Notes: a model not told the origin generated them from the sequence alone. Shown: positions 28,904 to 37,139, counted from the first letter of the stretch. The stretch: DNA of 64,000 nt from Pseudomonas sp. MYb118 (GCF_040947875.1 NZ_JBFRXN010000002.1:806001-870000); one strand, 5' to 3'. Numbers and translations: made by a program.

Positions 28904-29523
28904 ATACCCCTGTGGAAAAACCCTGGATTCTTGGCCTGACCGGCGGCATCGGCAGCGGCAAAAGCGCGGCGGCCCAGCACTTCATCGACCTGGGCATCCA
29001 TGTGGTCGATGCCGATCACGCGGCCCGCTGGGTCGTGGAACCGGGCCGCCCGGCACTGGCGCAGATCGCCGAGCACTTCGGCCCTGGCGTGTTGCACCCG
29101 GACGGGCAACTGGATCGCGCGGCGCTGCGCAAGCTGATCTTCGAAGACCCGCAAAAACGCCTGTGGCTCGAAGCGCTGCTGCATCCGTTGATCGCTGGGG
29201 AAATCGCCGAACACCTGGGCAAGGCACAATCGCCCTACGCCATTCTGGTTTCGCCGTTGCTGATCGAGTCCGGGCAATACGCCATGACCCAGCGCGTGCT
29301 GGTCATTGATGCGCCTGAACAGTTACAGATCGAACGCACCCTACAACGCGACCAGACCAGCGAACAGCAGGTCCAGGCGATCCTCAAGGCGCAATCCAGC
29401 CGTCAGGATCGCGTGAGCCATGCCGACGACGTGGTGGTCAATGACCGTGACCTCGCCTGGCTGCACAGCGAGGTCGAGCGCCTGCATCACTTTTACCTAA
29501 CATTGCGTGGAGGCCAGTCATGA
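28900..29523 (+). CDS. coaE: dephospho-CoA kinase
   Basis: 207 residues. Phosphorylates the ribose 3' hydroxyl of dephospho-CoA, the last CoA step. P-loop [16 protein letters not shown] is at the N-terminus; [15 protein letters not shown] and [20 protein letters not shown] are conserved family segments. It overlaps pilD and yacG by four bases each, showing tight coupling to the pilus operon, an arrangement common in gammaproteobacteria. It completes the CoA pathway begun by panBCD earlier in the window. Confidence 0.97.
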   Translation: MNTPVEKPWILGLTGGIGSGKSAAAQHFIDLGIHVVDADHAARWVVEPGRPALAQIAEHFGPGVLHPDGQLDRAALRKLIFEDPQKRLWLEALLHPLIAGEIAEHLGKAQSPYAILVSPLLIESGQYAMTQRVLVIDAPEQLQIERTLQRDQTSEQQVQAILKAQSSRQDRVSHADDVVVNDRDLAWLHSEVERLHHFYLTLRGGQS

Positions 29524-29729
29524 GCCAGACCCCAACCGTCAATTGCCCAACCTGCGGCGCGCCCGTCGAATGGGCGCCCGAGAGCAAATTCCGGCCGTTC
29601 TGCTCGGACCGTTGCAAACTGATCGACCTCGGTGCCTGGGCATCGGAAGAACACAAGATCCCGGTGGGCCCCGACGCCGAGGACGAGCTGTTCAGCGAAG
29701 ACTTCGAACCCCGTCAGCCCCGTCACTGA
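29520..29729 (+). CDS. yacG: DNA gyrase inhibitor YacG (zinc protein)
   Basis: 69 residues. Zinc-binding protein with ligands in [10 protein letters not shown] and, later, [15 protein letters not shown]. coli YacG inhibits gyrase by binding GyrB. The acidic C-terminal tail ([15 protein letters not shown]) is typical. Last gene of the pilBCD-coaE-yacG operon, ending 9 bp before a convergent small gene. Confidence 0.95.
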   Translation: MSQTPTVNCPTCGAPVEWAPESKFRPFCSDRCKLIDLGAWASEEHKIPVGPDAEDELFSEDFEPRQPRH

Positions 29730-29738
29730 GGCCAGCGG

Positions 29739-29954
29739 TCAGGGCCGCATGAAACCGTAGTCCTGACCGTCATCGAGGTTCTCGGCGAGAAACTGCAACT
29801 CGTCGGCCAGGTCCTCGACGCTGCGCACTTTCTTGCTCTGCTGCACCACCGCGCTGAGCATCGCGCGCAGGCTCAGCCCCGGATCGAACCCCACTTCCTG
29901 CGCTGCATCCAGACTGTGGCGCAGTTCCTGCCTTGCCCATTCGTAGACACTCAT
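29739..29954 (-). CDS. conserved small protein of unknown function
   Basis: 71 residues (MSVYEWARQELRHSLDAAQE... ending DDGQDYGFMRP), mostly helical by composition and acidic toward the C-terminus. AGGAG lies 7 nt before ATG 29954, and the equivalent position in other pseudomonads also has a small gene. I do not recognise a domain. No signal peptide or membrane segment is present. It is convergent with yacG and lies downstream of the frameshifted permease gene on the same strand, so it may be co-transcribed with it. Confidence 0.7.
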   Translation of the reverse strand: MSVYEWARQELRHSLDAAQEVGFDPGLSLRAMLSAVVQQSKKVRSVEDLADELQFLAENLDDGQDYGFMRP

Positions 29955-30018
29955 TTCGATGCTCCTGAAGGTTTTGCGCGAGCATGGATTCGTCCGGTTT
30001 TTTTGCCTTTGATGTGGA

Positions 30019-30709
30019 TCAAGATTTCGGGTCGTCATCCTTCCAGGGCGCCGAAAGGTAGCGGGTGCGGTTGAAGGTCTCCAGCCACTCGGGGCAGAAC
30101 ACCACCAGCGCGCTGACCACCATGCCGTTGATGAACGCCTCCGGAAAGATGATCAGCCACAGGTAACCGACAAAATCCTCCAGCCAGTAGGGCATGGCGA
30201 ACAGGCCGTCAAACCACAACAGCCACAACGCCAGCAGCAGGCACAACAGCGCCGAGAGCGCCGCGGCGAAGAACCCGGAAACGAAGATGTAGACGAACAG
30301 ATTACGCGGCTGCGCACGCTCGACCAGAATCGCGCAGCACTCGGTGACCAGCACCGGCAGCACGATCAACAGGGCACCGTTGACCCCGACGGCAGCGAGA
30401 TCCTGGCGCCCGAGCAACACCAGGCCGACTTGCGCGACCAGCCCGCCGACGATTGCCAGCGGCCAGTCGAGCAGCAGGGTCACGGCGGTCATGCCAAGAA
30501 AGTGATAGGACACGCCGGTATCGAAATCCCGTCGCACCAGCCACAACATGAACAGCGCGACGACCGTACCGAACAGCAGATGCTGACGTCGACGATCGCT
30601 GAACAACTCGACCCAGGGGGCGCGCGCGACGGCCCGAGAGAATCACCGGGACGTAGATCAGCCAGCCGCCCATCAGGCTTTCGGGCGACAGCAACGGCGC
30701 GCCGATCAT
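30019..30709 (-). pseudogene. energy-coupling-factor/CbiM-like transporter permease, frameshifted
   Basis: The N-terminus MIGAPLLSPESLMGGWLIYV is in one frame. The rest (AVARAPWVELFSDRRRQHLL to the end) is in another, joined by what looks like one extra base near 30636. Removing it restores VPVILWAVARAPWVELF and a protein of about 229 residues with 5-6 hydrophobic segments, ending DDDPKS. The family is an uncharacterised membrane permease annotated as ECF-type (CbiM-like); substrate unknown. It overlaps the gene upstream by four bases. It may be a sequencing error, not a real pseudogene, because three neighbours show the same kind of damage. Confidence 0.7.
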
Positions 30710-31172
30710 CGACCGGCCTGCTCCAGTGCCTCACGCAATTGCGCCGCCGTGGGAAATTCCTGCCGGGCGACCAGTCGCCCCTTCTCGAGCGTCAGCCACA
30801 ACACCTTATCCACAGCGCCCGGATAGCGCGGCGCCACTCGACCGTCCCGGTCAAGCATGATCCGATAGTCATAGCCGCGCATGGCGGGCACCGCGAACAT
30901 CTTCGCAATCAACCGAGGCATGCGCTCGATGTCCGCGACAAACCGGCATGGCGTGCTTCCAGGTAGCCCTTTGGCTGGCCTTGCAGCGCCGCATCGACCA
31001 ACTTGGCCGCGTCCATGCTCCGTGCCACCAGCAGCGTCTGCGTCTGATCGTCGAGGCTGTAGGCCTGATCGAACTGATCGAGTAACGTCCAGGGCGCCAG
31101 CCGGTCGCCGACTTCCAATGCATGGGCCCACAGGGGCAAGAGGCTGAGCAGCAACAACGGCCAACATTTCAC
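30706..31172 (-). pseudogene. exported thioredoxin-like (YtfJ-like) protein, frameshifted
   Basis: GTG 31172 is preceded by GAGGGA at 6 nt. The N-terminus has a signal peptide (KCWPLLLLSLLPLWAHALE) followed by VGDRLAPWTLLDQFDQAYSL, resembling YtfJ/redoxin-type domains. After GYLEARHA near 30945 the frame must shift by one missing base to continue as FVADIERMPRLIAKMF and VDKVLWLTLEKGRLVARQEF. No CxxC pair is visible, so redox activity is doubtful. The repaired length is about 155 residues. The stop overlaps the permease start. Confidence 0.65.
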
Positions 31173-31290
31173 GTCTGATCCCTCGTTCGATCGCTTGCGC
31201 GTAATGGCCATCAGTCTACACCGGCGCTGCGGATGTCCTTTGCGGTCAAACGCTTTCAGCTTGTCGCAATTGAACGCTAAGCTTGGGCCT

Positions 31291-31917
31291 ATGGATGACT
31301 CAGACTATCTGCGCCTGCTGACCATCGCGGCCGAGCAAGCCAACGCATTCCTGTCCAATGCCCGCAAATGGGAGCGTGAGCGTTGGGTCTGCCAGCGCCT
31401 GTTGCAAGGCCTGAACATTCCTTACCGCGTCGATGAATTCGCCCCGGCCGGCGAGCCGCCGGACGTGCTGTTTCGCGACGCGAACTTCGAAGTGTTTTTC
31501 GTGCTCGACGAAGGCCGGCGCCTCAATGATGAATGGCGCGACGAACTGCAACGCCGGCGCAGTGCGTTCTCCCTCAGCTCGCTGGTGCGACGCGAGGCCA
31601 AGCCCCGGCGCATTCCGGCCAATGAGTCTTGCAGAGACTGGCGCCGACCCTGCGCAAGAAAGCGCACAACTACAAGGAACGCGGCATGGACCTGGGCGAG
31701 CTGGACATCATCGCCTTCACCAGCCTCAAACGCGAAGTGCTCGACCTCAACAGCCATTTTCCCCCGCCTACCCGAGTACCTGCGCCAGGGCTGGCGCTCG
31801 TTGTCGCTGGTCGGCCCGACGTTCGCCCGTGTGCTGTTCGCCCACCCGGATGCGCCAGACTTTCTGCGCAGTAACCTGGGGCGCAGCATCCTGTTCGATG
31901 TGGGTATCAGCCTGTGA
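31291..31917 (+). CDS. DUF1780 protein with two compensating frameshifts
   Basis: Starts MDDSDYLRLLTIAAEQANAF. The reading frame is open to 31917, but between about 31626 and 31761 the family sequence is in another frame: there QRLAPTLRKKAHNYKERGMD and LGELDIIAFTSLKREVLDLN are readable. One T seems missing near 31626 (GAGTCTTG for GAGTTCTTG) and one C extra near 31761 (CCCCC for CCCC). The end, LPEYLRQGWRSLSLVGPTFA onward, is again in the original frame. The family is cytoplasmic and of unknown function. Its stop overlaps the MOSC gene start (GTGA). Annotated as one gene; as written, the middle ~45 residues are wrong. Confidence 0.7.
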   Translation: MDDSDYLRLLTIAAEQANAFLSNARKWERERWVCQRLLQGLNIPYRVDEFAPAGEPPDVLFRDANFEVFFVLDEGRRLNDEWRDELQRRRSAFSLSSLVRREAKPRRIPANESCRDWRRPCARKRTTTRNAAWTWASWTSSPSPASNAKCSTSTAIFPRLPEYLRQGWRSLSLVGPTFARVLFAHPDAPDFLRSNLGRSILFDVGISL

Positions 31918-32443
31918 GCCCATTGCAGGCGTTACTGGCCGAAGTGCCACAGCAGGGTCGCGTTCGCTGGATTGGCGTGCGGCCACAGCCCCACGCCCGA
32001 TGATTGAACTGGACGCCGTGGAAGCACGCCTGGAGGCCGGCCTGACGGGTGATCGCGCCCGTCCTGGCGTACGGAATGCACGCCAGGTGACGCTGATTCA
32101 ATGGGAACACCTTGCCGTTATCAGTTCGCTGATGGGCCGCCCGGAAGATCACCCCATATTGCCTGCGGACCTGCGGCGCAACATTGTCGTCAGCGCAATC
32201 AACCTGTTCAGTCTCAAGGGCCGACGGTTCAGGATCGGCCAGGCCATTTTCGAAACGACTGGTTGGTGCCAGCCTTGCGCGCGCCTGCAGGACAACCTCG
32301 GGCCGGGCACCTTCCAGGCCGTGCGCGGGCATGGCGGAATCACCGCCCGGGTGTTACAAGGAGGGATCATTCGCCTGGATGACACCATCCAGGTCGAGCC
32401 GATTCCGGCCAGCGGCTATGCTCCGTTCAATGCGGGTCGATGA
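31914..32443 (+). pseudogene. MOSC-domain protein, frameshifted
   Basis: GTG 31914 overlaps the DUF1780 stop. The first frame gives SPLQALLAEVPQQGRVRWIG then hits TGA near 32001. One missing C near 31999 would restore PMIELDAVEARLEAGLTGDR and the MOSC core with GINLFSLKGRRF-like segment NLFSLKGRRFRIGQAIFETT, the cysteines of GWCQPCARL and the GHGGITARV end. MOSC proteins bind sulfur or molybdopterin-type ligands; this short family is a YiiM-like relative with unknown substrate. The repaired length is about 176 residues. The indel is in a C-run, so a sequencing error is plausible. Confidence 0.7.
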
Positions 32444-32505
32444 ACGCAGCGACTCGCATGTAGCTTCCACACATTCAGCAACGTCTACCCCTGACGAGGC
32501 CCGAT

Positions 32506-32679
32506 ATGACCAGCCGCCTGAACCCCGACGACCAAAAGCATGTCGAAGAGTACCTGCAACTGTCCCAGCACCAAGTCGAGCGCCGGCCTTTTCGGCCGTG
32601 GATGCTCCTGGTGATGGTACTGGCAGTGACCATTGGCCTGGGCCTGTTGAGCCGCCTTATCAGTTACCTGACGCTATGA
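32506..32679 (+). CDS. DUF3094 small membrane protein
   Basis: 57 residues. N-terminal cytoplasmic part MTSRLNPDDQKHVEEYLQLS, then basic RRPFRPW, then one transmembrane helix (about residues 33-53) and a short tail. The length and N-terminus match DUF3094, a family found next to ndh in pseudomonads. GAGG occurs about 10 nt before the ATG. The function is unknown; position directly upstream of NADH dehydrogenase II and the single helix make a membrane partner role possible, but that is inference. Confidence 0.8.
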   Translation: MTSRLNPDDQKHVEEYLQLSQHQVERRPFRPWMLLVMVLAVTIGLGLLSRLISYLTL

Positions 32680-32739
32680 GCTGCTTCGCGCTCGCTCGGG
32701 TAACCGCACCGATTTCCTTTAGCCTTGCGAGTTATCCCC

Positions 32740-34038
32740 ATGTCCCATCGTATCGTTATTGTCGGCGGCGGCGCCGGCGGTCTGGAGTTGGCTACCCGTC
32801 TGGGTAAGACTCTGGGCAAGCGCGGCACCGCCAGCGTGATGCTGGTCGACGCCAACCTGACCCACATCTGGAAACCGCTGCTGCACGAGGTGGCTGCCGG
32901 CTCCTTGAACTCTTCCGAAGATGAACTCAATTATGTCGCCCAGGCCAAATGGAACCACTTCGAGTTCCAGCTGGGGCGCATGAGCGGGCTTGATCGCACC
33001 CTGAAGAAAATCCAGCTCGCAGCCACCTACGACGAGGCCGGACTGGAACTGGTGCCCGCCCGTGAAGTGCCTTACGACACCCTGGTGATCGCCGTCGGCA
33101 GCACCACCAATGACTTCGGCACCCAGGGCGCAGCGCAGCACTGCCTGTTCCTCGACACCCGCAAACAGGCCGAGCGCTTCCACCAGCAACTGCTCAACCA
33201 TTACCTGCGCGCTCACGCCGGGCAAACCGACGCCGTGCAACAGATCAGCGTGGCCATCGTCGGCGCCGGTGCCACGGGCGTGGAACTGGCCGCCGAGCTG
33301 CACAACGCGGCCCACGAACTGGCGGCCTATGGCCTGGACCGGATCAAGCCGGAAAACATGCACATTACCTTGATCGAGGCCGGCCCACGGGTACTCCCGG
33401 CGCTGCCGGAACGCATCAGCGGGCCTGTGCATAAAACCCTGGAGAAACTCGGGGTCAACGTCATGACCAACGCGGCCGTCAGTGAGGTGACCGCCGACAG
33501 CCTGATTACCGCCGACGGCAATGTGATCAATGCCGGGCTCAAAGTCTGGGCCGCCGGGATTCGTGCGCCGGGTTTCCTCAAGGATATTGATGGCCTGGAA
33601 ACCAATCGCATCAACCAGTTGCAGGTGCTGCCAACCCTGCAGACCACCCGCGACGAAAACATCTTCGCCTTTGGCGACTGCGCGGCTTGCCCGCAACCGG
33701 GCACCGACCGCAACGTGCCGCCGCGTGCCCAGGCGGCGCATCAGCAGGCGTCGTTGTTGACCAAATCGTTGAAGCTGCGCATCGAAGGCAAGTCGCTGCC
33801 TGTGTATAAGTACACCGACTATGGCTCGCTGATCTCGCTGTCGCGTTTTTCCGCTGTGGGTAACTTGATGGGCAACCTCACCGGCAGTGTGATGCTCGAA
33901 GGCTGGCTGGCGCGGATGTTCTACGTGTCGCTGTACCGCATGCACCAGATGGCGCTGTATGGCACATTCCGCACGGCGATGCTGATGCTGGGCAGCAAGA
34001 TCGGCCGCGGCACCGAGCCGCGCCTGAAGCTGCACTGA
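32740..34038 (+). CDS. ndh: type II NADH dehydrogenase (NDH-2)
   Basis: 432 residues. Non-proton-pumping NADH:quinone oxidoreductase on the inner face of the membrane. The FAD-binding Rossmann motif IVGGGAGGLELATRLG is at the N-terminus, the NADH-binding motif VAIVGAGATGVELAAELHN near residue 170, and the second FAD block ENIFAFGDCAACPQ near 310. The C-terminal amphipathic region (VMLEGWLARMFYVSLYRMHQ) attaches it to the membrane. Start 32740 is chosen over an in-frame ATG five codons upstream from family N-termini. E. coli NDH-2 also reduces Cu(II), relevant to the downstream EGKCG protein. Confidence 0.95.
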   Translation: MSHRIVIVGGGAGGLELATRLGKTLGKRGTASVMLVDANLTHIWKPLLHEVAAGSLNSSEDELNYVAQAKWNHFEFQLGRMSGLDRTLKKIQLAATYDEAGLELVPAREVPYDTLVIAVGSTTNDFGTQGAAQHCLFLDTRKQAERFHQQLLNHYLRAHAGQTDAVQQISVAIVGAGATGVELAAELHNAAHELAAYGLDRIKPENMHITLIEAGPRVLPALPERISGPVHKTLEKLGVNVMTNAAVSEVTADSLITADGNVINAGLKVWAAGIRAPGFLKDIDGLETNRINQLQVLPTLQTTRDENIFAFGDCAACPQPGTDRNVPPRAQAAHQQASLLTKSLKLRIEGKSLPVYKYTDYGSLISLSRFSAVGNLMGNLTGSVMLEGWLARMFYVSLYRMHQMALYGTFRTAMLMLGSKIGRGTEPRLKLH

Positions 34039-34048
34039 TTAGCTACTT

Positions 34049-34139
34049 CTGTGGGAGCGAGCCTGCTCGCGATGACGGCAACACAGACATTTCATCAGTG
34101 ACTGTCAGACCTCTATCGCGAGCAGGCTCGCTCCCACAG
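34049..34139. repeat. REPIN, GTGGGAGCGAGCCTGCTCGCGAT subtype
   Basis: Inverted REP pair 11 bp after the ndh stop, same subtype as the copy after pgi. Confidence 0.93.
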
Positions 34140-34158
34140 TTTTTGTTTGTCACAGTTT

Positions 34159-34200
34159 TGGGGGGAGATCGAGATTCTGTGTCTCAGTGTATCTCCCCCA
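34159..34200. repeat. inverted repeat upstream of the EF-hand gene
   Basis: GGGGGGAGAT and ATCTCCCCCA form a 9-10 bp stem with a loop of about 21 nt, between the REPIN and the promoter region of the EF-hand gene. No T-run follows on either strand, so its role is open. Confidence 0.5.
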
Positions 34201-34321
34201 CCCTTTCGCCCCTTTGCTTACAAACTCCCCCCTTGCGCGACACAGTAGCGATACACCCCGCCTTTTAAATGGCCACATCCGAGCAAGGCAACCCCGCCCG
34301 CTCAGGTGATGGAGAATCAAA

Positions 34322-34720
34322 ATGACCCGTACCACCAAAAACACGATTGGCCTGCTGGGTGCTGTCCTGGCGGGCGGCATGATGTTGACCGGCACCGCTT
34401 TCGCTTCGCAGCCCCTGAGCCAGGGCTACCTGCTGGCTTCGGCCGAGCAAGTGGTGAAAACCCCTGAAGGCAAATGCGGCGAAGGCAAGTGCGGTGATGC
34501 CTCGATGGCAAAAACCGACACTGACGGCGACGGCAAGGTTTCGCGTGCAGAGTTCGCGAAAGTCGCGCCCAACTCCGACTTCGACAAGATCGACACCAAC
34601 CACGATGGCTTCATCGACGAGCAAGAGGCTTACGACAACGTCAAAGCCAACTTCGAAGCCAACGGCAAGAAAATGCCCAAGGGCCTGTTCGAACACTTGA
34701 AGGACCGTGACGGCGCCTGA
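34322..34720 (+). CDS. exported EF-hand protein with tandem EGKCG motifs (HvfA-like)
   Basis: 132 residues. Signal peptide about 1-28 (ends TGTAFA-SQ). The mature N-terminus PLSQGYLLASAEQ and the repeat EGKCGEGKCG (residues 49-58, Cys52 and Cys57) resemble HvfA/bufferin precursor peptides, in which the Cys of EGKCG is modified by MNIO (DUF692) enzymes to bind copper. After this come two EF-hand loops, DTDGDGKVSRAEF (66-78) and DTNHDGFIDEQE (about 96-107), both with full calcium-ligand patterns. GGAG precedes the ATG and a strong terminator follows, so it is monocistronic. No DUF692 gene lies in the window. Modification and copper binding are inference. Confidence 0.85.
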   Translation: MTRTTKNTIGLLGAVLAGGMMLTGTAFASQPLSQGYLLASAEQVVKTPEGKCGEGKCGDASMAKTDTDGDGKVSRAEFAKVAPNSDFDKIDTNHDGFIDEQEAYDNVKANFEANGKKMPKGLFEHLKDRDGA

Positions 34721-34731
34721 GCCTGAACATG

Positions 34732-34771
34732 AAAAAGCCGCGCTTGCCCTGTGCAAAGCGCGGCTTTTTTT
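34732..34771 (+). terminator. terminator of the EF-hand gene
   Basis: Stem AAAAAGCCGCGCTT / AAGCGCGGCTTTTTT with an 11-nt loop. The A and T runs on both sides make it potentially bidirectional, serving the convergent chemoreceptor gene too. Confidence 0.9.
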
Positions 34772-34825
34772 CGTCTGGTGATTACCCCCTCCCACAGGGG
34801 GAACTTCAGTGACAACTGGGTGGAT

Positions 34826-36451
34826 TTACACCCGGAAGCGCTGGACCATGCCCTGCAGGGTGTTGGCCAGTTTCGACAGCTCATGGCTGGAGGCGCTGGT
34901 CTGGTCGGCGCCGGTGGCGGAACGCACCGACAGATCACGAATGTTCACCAGGTTGCGATCCACTTCCCGCGCCACTTGTGCCTGCTCTTCGGCGGCGCTG
35001 GCGATCACCAGGTTGCGCTCGTGAATCTCATGCACCGACGAGGTGATGGCAACCAGGGCCTCACCGGCGCGCTCGGCCAGTTGCAGGGTGCTGGCAGCCC
35101 GGGACGCGCTGGCGTTCATGGAATCCAGCGCCAGGCTCGAACCGCTGCGCATGCCCTGCACCATCTGCTCGATTTCCAGGGTCGATTGCTGGGTGCGATG
35201 CGCCAGGGCCCGCACTTCGTCAGCCACCACCGCAAAGCCACGGCCACTCTCCCCCGCACGCGCCGCTTCGATGGCCGCGTTGAGCGCCAGCAAATTGGTC
35301 TGCTCGGCAATGGCCCGGATCACTTCCAGCACTTTGCCAATGTCCTGGGACTGGTTGGCCAGCGATTGCACCAACTCACCAGTGTGTTGCACTTCACTGG
35401 CCAGGGCACCAATGGCCTGGGCGGTTTCGCTGACACGCTCCTGCCCCAGGTGCGCCGACTCGCTGGACTGACGCGTGGCATCGGAGGTCGATACCGCATT
35501 GCGTGCGACTTCTTCCACGGCCGTGGTCATTTCATTGACCGCCGTGGCCGCCTGCTCGATTTCGTTGTTCTGCTGCTGCAAGCCCTGGGTGCTGTCGAGG
35601 GTGACAGCGTTGAGTTCATCCGCCGCCGCAGCCAGTTGGGTGGCCGAGCCGCTGATGGCCTGCAGGGTTTCACGCAGGTTTTGCTGCATGGTCGCCAGGG
35701 CCTTGAGCAGGCGGCTGACTTCGTCACTGCCATGGGTGGCGATCGGTCGGGTCAGATCGCCCTGGGCCACGCTTTCCGCGGCGCTCAAGGCTTCGTTCAA
35801 CGGACGGACGATACTGCGGGTCAGCAACATCGCCAATGCCACGGTTGCCAGCGCCGCCAGGCCGATAAACAGGCTGACAATGGTCCGCGATGTTTCGTAG
35901 TGCGCCGCCGACTTTTCGCTTTCCACAACCACCTGCTTGGCGAACAGCTCCGCCAGGTCGTTGAGCTGCTTGCCGGAGCCATCGACCACGGTCTTCATGT
36001 CCACCAGCAGCAATTTGGTCAATTCGTCACGGCGTCCCTGTTCGGCCAGGGTGAACGACTGGGCGATACCGGTGCGATAAGCGGCGAAGGTGGTTTTGAA
36101 CTGGTCATACAAGGCGCGCCCTTCCGGGGTGTCGACCAGATGGTCGTAGGCGGCGATTTTCTCGCTCAGTTCCCTGTCGCGCGTGTCCATCTGGCCACGG
36201 TAGACCGGGATGTTCTTGGGGTCCTGGTCCAGCGCCATGCGCAGGGAAATGGTGCGGATACGCAGCATCAGCTCGCGAATCTCGTCACCACCGCGGATGC
36301 TTGGCAGCCATTGTTTTTCCACCGCCACCTCGCTTTCACGGATGCTCGACATCTGCCCCAGGGCAAAGATACCGAGCAACGCCACCAGTACGGCGATCAA
36401 AGCGAACCCCAGGGCCGCCCGAGGAGCGATATTCAACTGACGAAGCAACAT
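34826..36451 (-). CDS. methyl-accepting chemotaxis protein
   Basis: 541 residues. First transmembrane helix about 8-30, periplasmic four-helix-bundle sensor (4HB_MCP; 35-190), second helix about 190-210, HAMP linker ([20 protein letters not shown]), then a cytoplasmic signalling domain with the highly conserved hairpin [20 protein letters not shown] and [20 protein letters not shown]. The ligand cannot be deduced. The CheB/CheR pentapeptide NWETF is absent at the C-terminus (ends GMVQRFRV). It is convergent with the EF-hand gene and separated from the tRNA array by 118 bp. Confidence 0.93.
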   Translation of the reverse strand: MLLRQLNIAPRAALGFALIAVLVALLGIFALGQMSSIRESEVAVEKQWLPSIRGGDEIRELMLRIRTISLRMALDQDPKNIPVYRGQMDTRDRELSEKIAAYDHLVDTPEGRALYDQFKTTFAAYRTGIAQSFTLAEQGRRDELTKLLLVDMKTVVDGSGKQLNDLAELFAKQVVVESEKSAAHYETSRTIVSLFIGLAALATVALAMLLTRSIVRPLNEALSAAESVAQGDLTRPIATHGSDEVSRLLKALATMQQNLRETLQAISGSATQLAAAADELNAVTLDSTQGLQQQNNEIEQAATAVNEMTTAVEEVARNAVSTSDATRQSSESAHLGQERVSETAQAIGALASEVQHTGELVQSLANQSQDIGKVLEVIRAIAEQTNLLALNAAIEAARAGESGRGFAVVADEVRALAHRTQQSTLEIEQMVQGMRSGSSLALDSMNASASRAASTLQLAERAGEALVAITSSVHEIHERNLVIASAAEEQAQVAREVDRNLVNIRDLSVRSATGADQTSASSHELSKLANTLQGMVQRFRV

Positions 36452-36568
36452 GACTAGCGACCTTTTTTCTTGTAATGACCAGGTGTGGGGGTGTGTTGAT
36501 TGGCAGTACCCCGTTGCCTCGTTATCGGCAAGTTGTATGACGACTTAAGCGGCCACTTTGTCGCAGGC

Positions 36569-36601
36569 AAAAAAAATCCCCGTATCTTTCGATACGGGGA
36601 T
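36569..36601 (-). terminator. terminator of the tRNA array
   Basis: Minus-strand stem ATCCCCGTATC / GATACGGGGAT with a 4-nt loop, followed by a run of U residues, just after the last tRNA-Pro. Confidence 0.92.
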
Positions 36602-36609
36602 CTTCAATA

Positions 36610-36686
36610 TGGTCGGGGTAAGGGGATTCGAACTCCTGACATCCTGCTCCCAAAGCAGGCGCGCTACCGGACTGCGCTATACCCCG
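36610..36686 (-). tRNA. tRNA-Pro (TGG), copy 2
   Basis: 77 nt with encoded CCA. The cloverleaf reads CGGGGTATAGCGCAG (acceptor/D arm), anticodon arm CTGCTTTGGGAGCAG with anticodon TGG, T arm GGAGTTCGAATCC, acceptor CCCCGACCA. Identical to the copy at 36863-36939. Last gene in the Asn-Pro-Lys-Pro array. Confidence 0.96.
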
Positions 36687-36688
36687 GT

Positions 36689-36717
36689 AAAAAAAAGGCA
36701 CCTTTAAAAGGCGCCTT
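36689..36717 (-). terminator. hairpin with U-run inside the tRNA array
   Basis: Minus-strand stem AAGGCGCC / GGTGCCTT (one G-U pair) followed by eight U residues, between tRNA-Lys and the second tRNA-Pro. It could attenuate the distal tRNA-Pro or end a shorter precursor. Confidence 0.7.
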
Positions 36718-36781
36718 CTTCGATCAGCGCTTTTGGCCTCTGATCTTAAGATTCGATTCCAGGGTTAACTGGTTTCAAAAA

Positions 36782-36857
36782 TGGTGGGTCGTGTGGGACT
36801 CGAACCTACGACCAATTGGTTAAAAGCCAACTGCTCTACCAACTGAGCTAACGACCC
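36782..36857 (-). tRNA. tRNA-Lys (TTT)
   Basis: 76 nt with CCA. GGGTCGTTAGCTCAGTTGG at the 5' side, anticodon arm TTGGCTTTTAACCAA with anticodon TTT, T arm GTAGGTTCGAGTCCCAC. Third gene in the array. Confidence 0.97.
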
Positions 36858-36862
36858 AAATA

Positions 36863-36939
36863 TGGTCGGGGTAAGGGGATTCGAACTCCTGACATCCTGC
36901 TCCCAAAGCAGGCGCGCTACCGGACTGCGCTATACCCCG
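36863..36939 (-). tRNA. tRNA-Pro (TGG), copy 1
   Basis: 77 nt, identical to the copy at 36610-36686; the identity also covers a few flanking bases (AATAT and GT), making an ~83-bp direct repeat. Second gene in the array. Confidence 0.96.
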
Positions 36940-36948
36940 GTTTGAAAT

Positions 36949-37024
36949 TGGCTCCGTGACCAGGACTCGAACCTGGGACCCAATGATTAACAGTCATTTG
37001 CTCTACCGACTGAGCTATCACGGA
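36949..37024 (-). tRNA. tRNA-Asn (GTT)
   Basis: 76 nt with CCA. TCCGTGATAGCTCAGTCGG at the 5' side, anticodon arm ATGACTGTTAATCAT with anticodon GTT, T arm CCAGGTTCGAGTCCTGG. First gene of the array, about 85 nt after a strong promoter. Confidence 0.97.
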
Positions 37025-37111
37025 ACTACATATTTCAAGTTACAACTTTGCAGCTTTACTTCACCTCTTCGACCCGTTCGCATCGCTGCGTTCGTGTGTC
37101 TGAGGCGCGCT

Positions 37112-37139
37112 ATTCTACAATCTCAAGCGCCTCTGTCAA
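37112..37139 (-). promoter_or_regulatory. sigma70 promoter of the tRNA array
   Basis: On the minus strand TTGACA (37139-37134), 16-nt spacer, TAGAAT (37117-37112), then the GC-rich discriminator AGCGCGCC typical of stringently controlled stable-RNA promoters, which DksA/ppGpp repress. Confidence 0.85.

Noticed and set aside
36606..37024. tRNA array as an integration site for a genomic island
   Set aside because: No integrase gene or partial tRNA copy is next to it; both flanks are core genes in the expected order.
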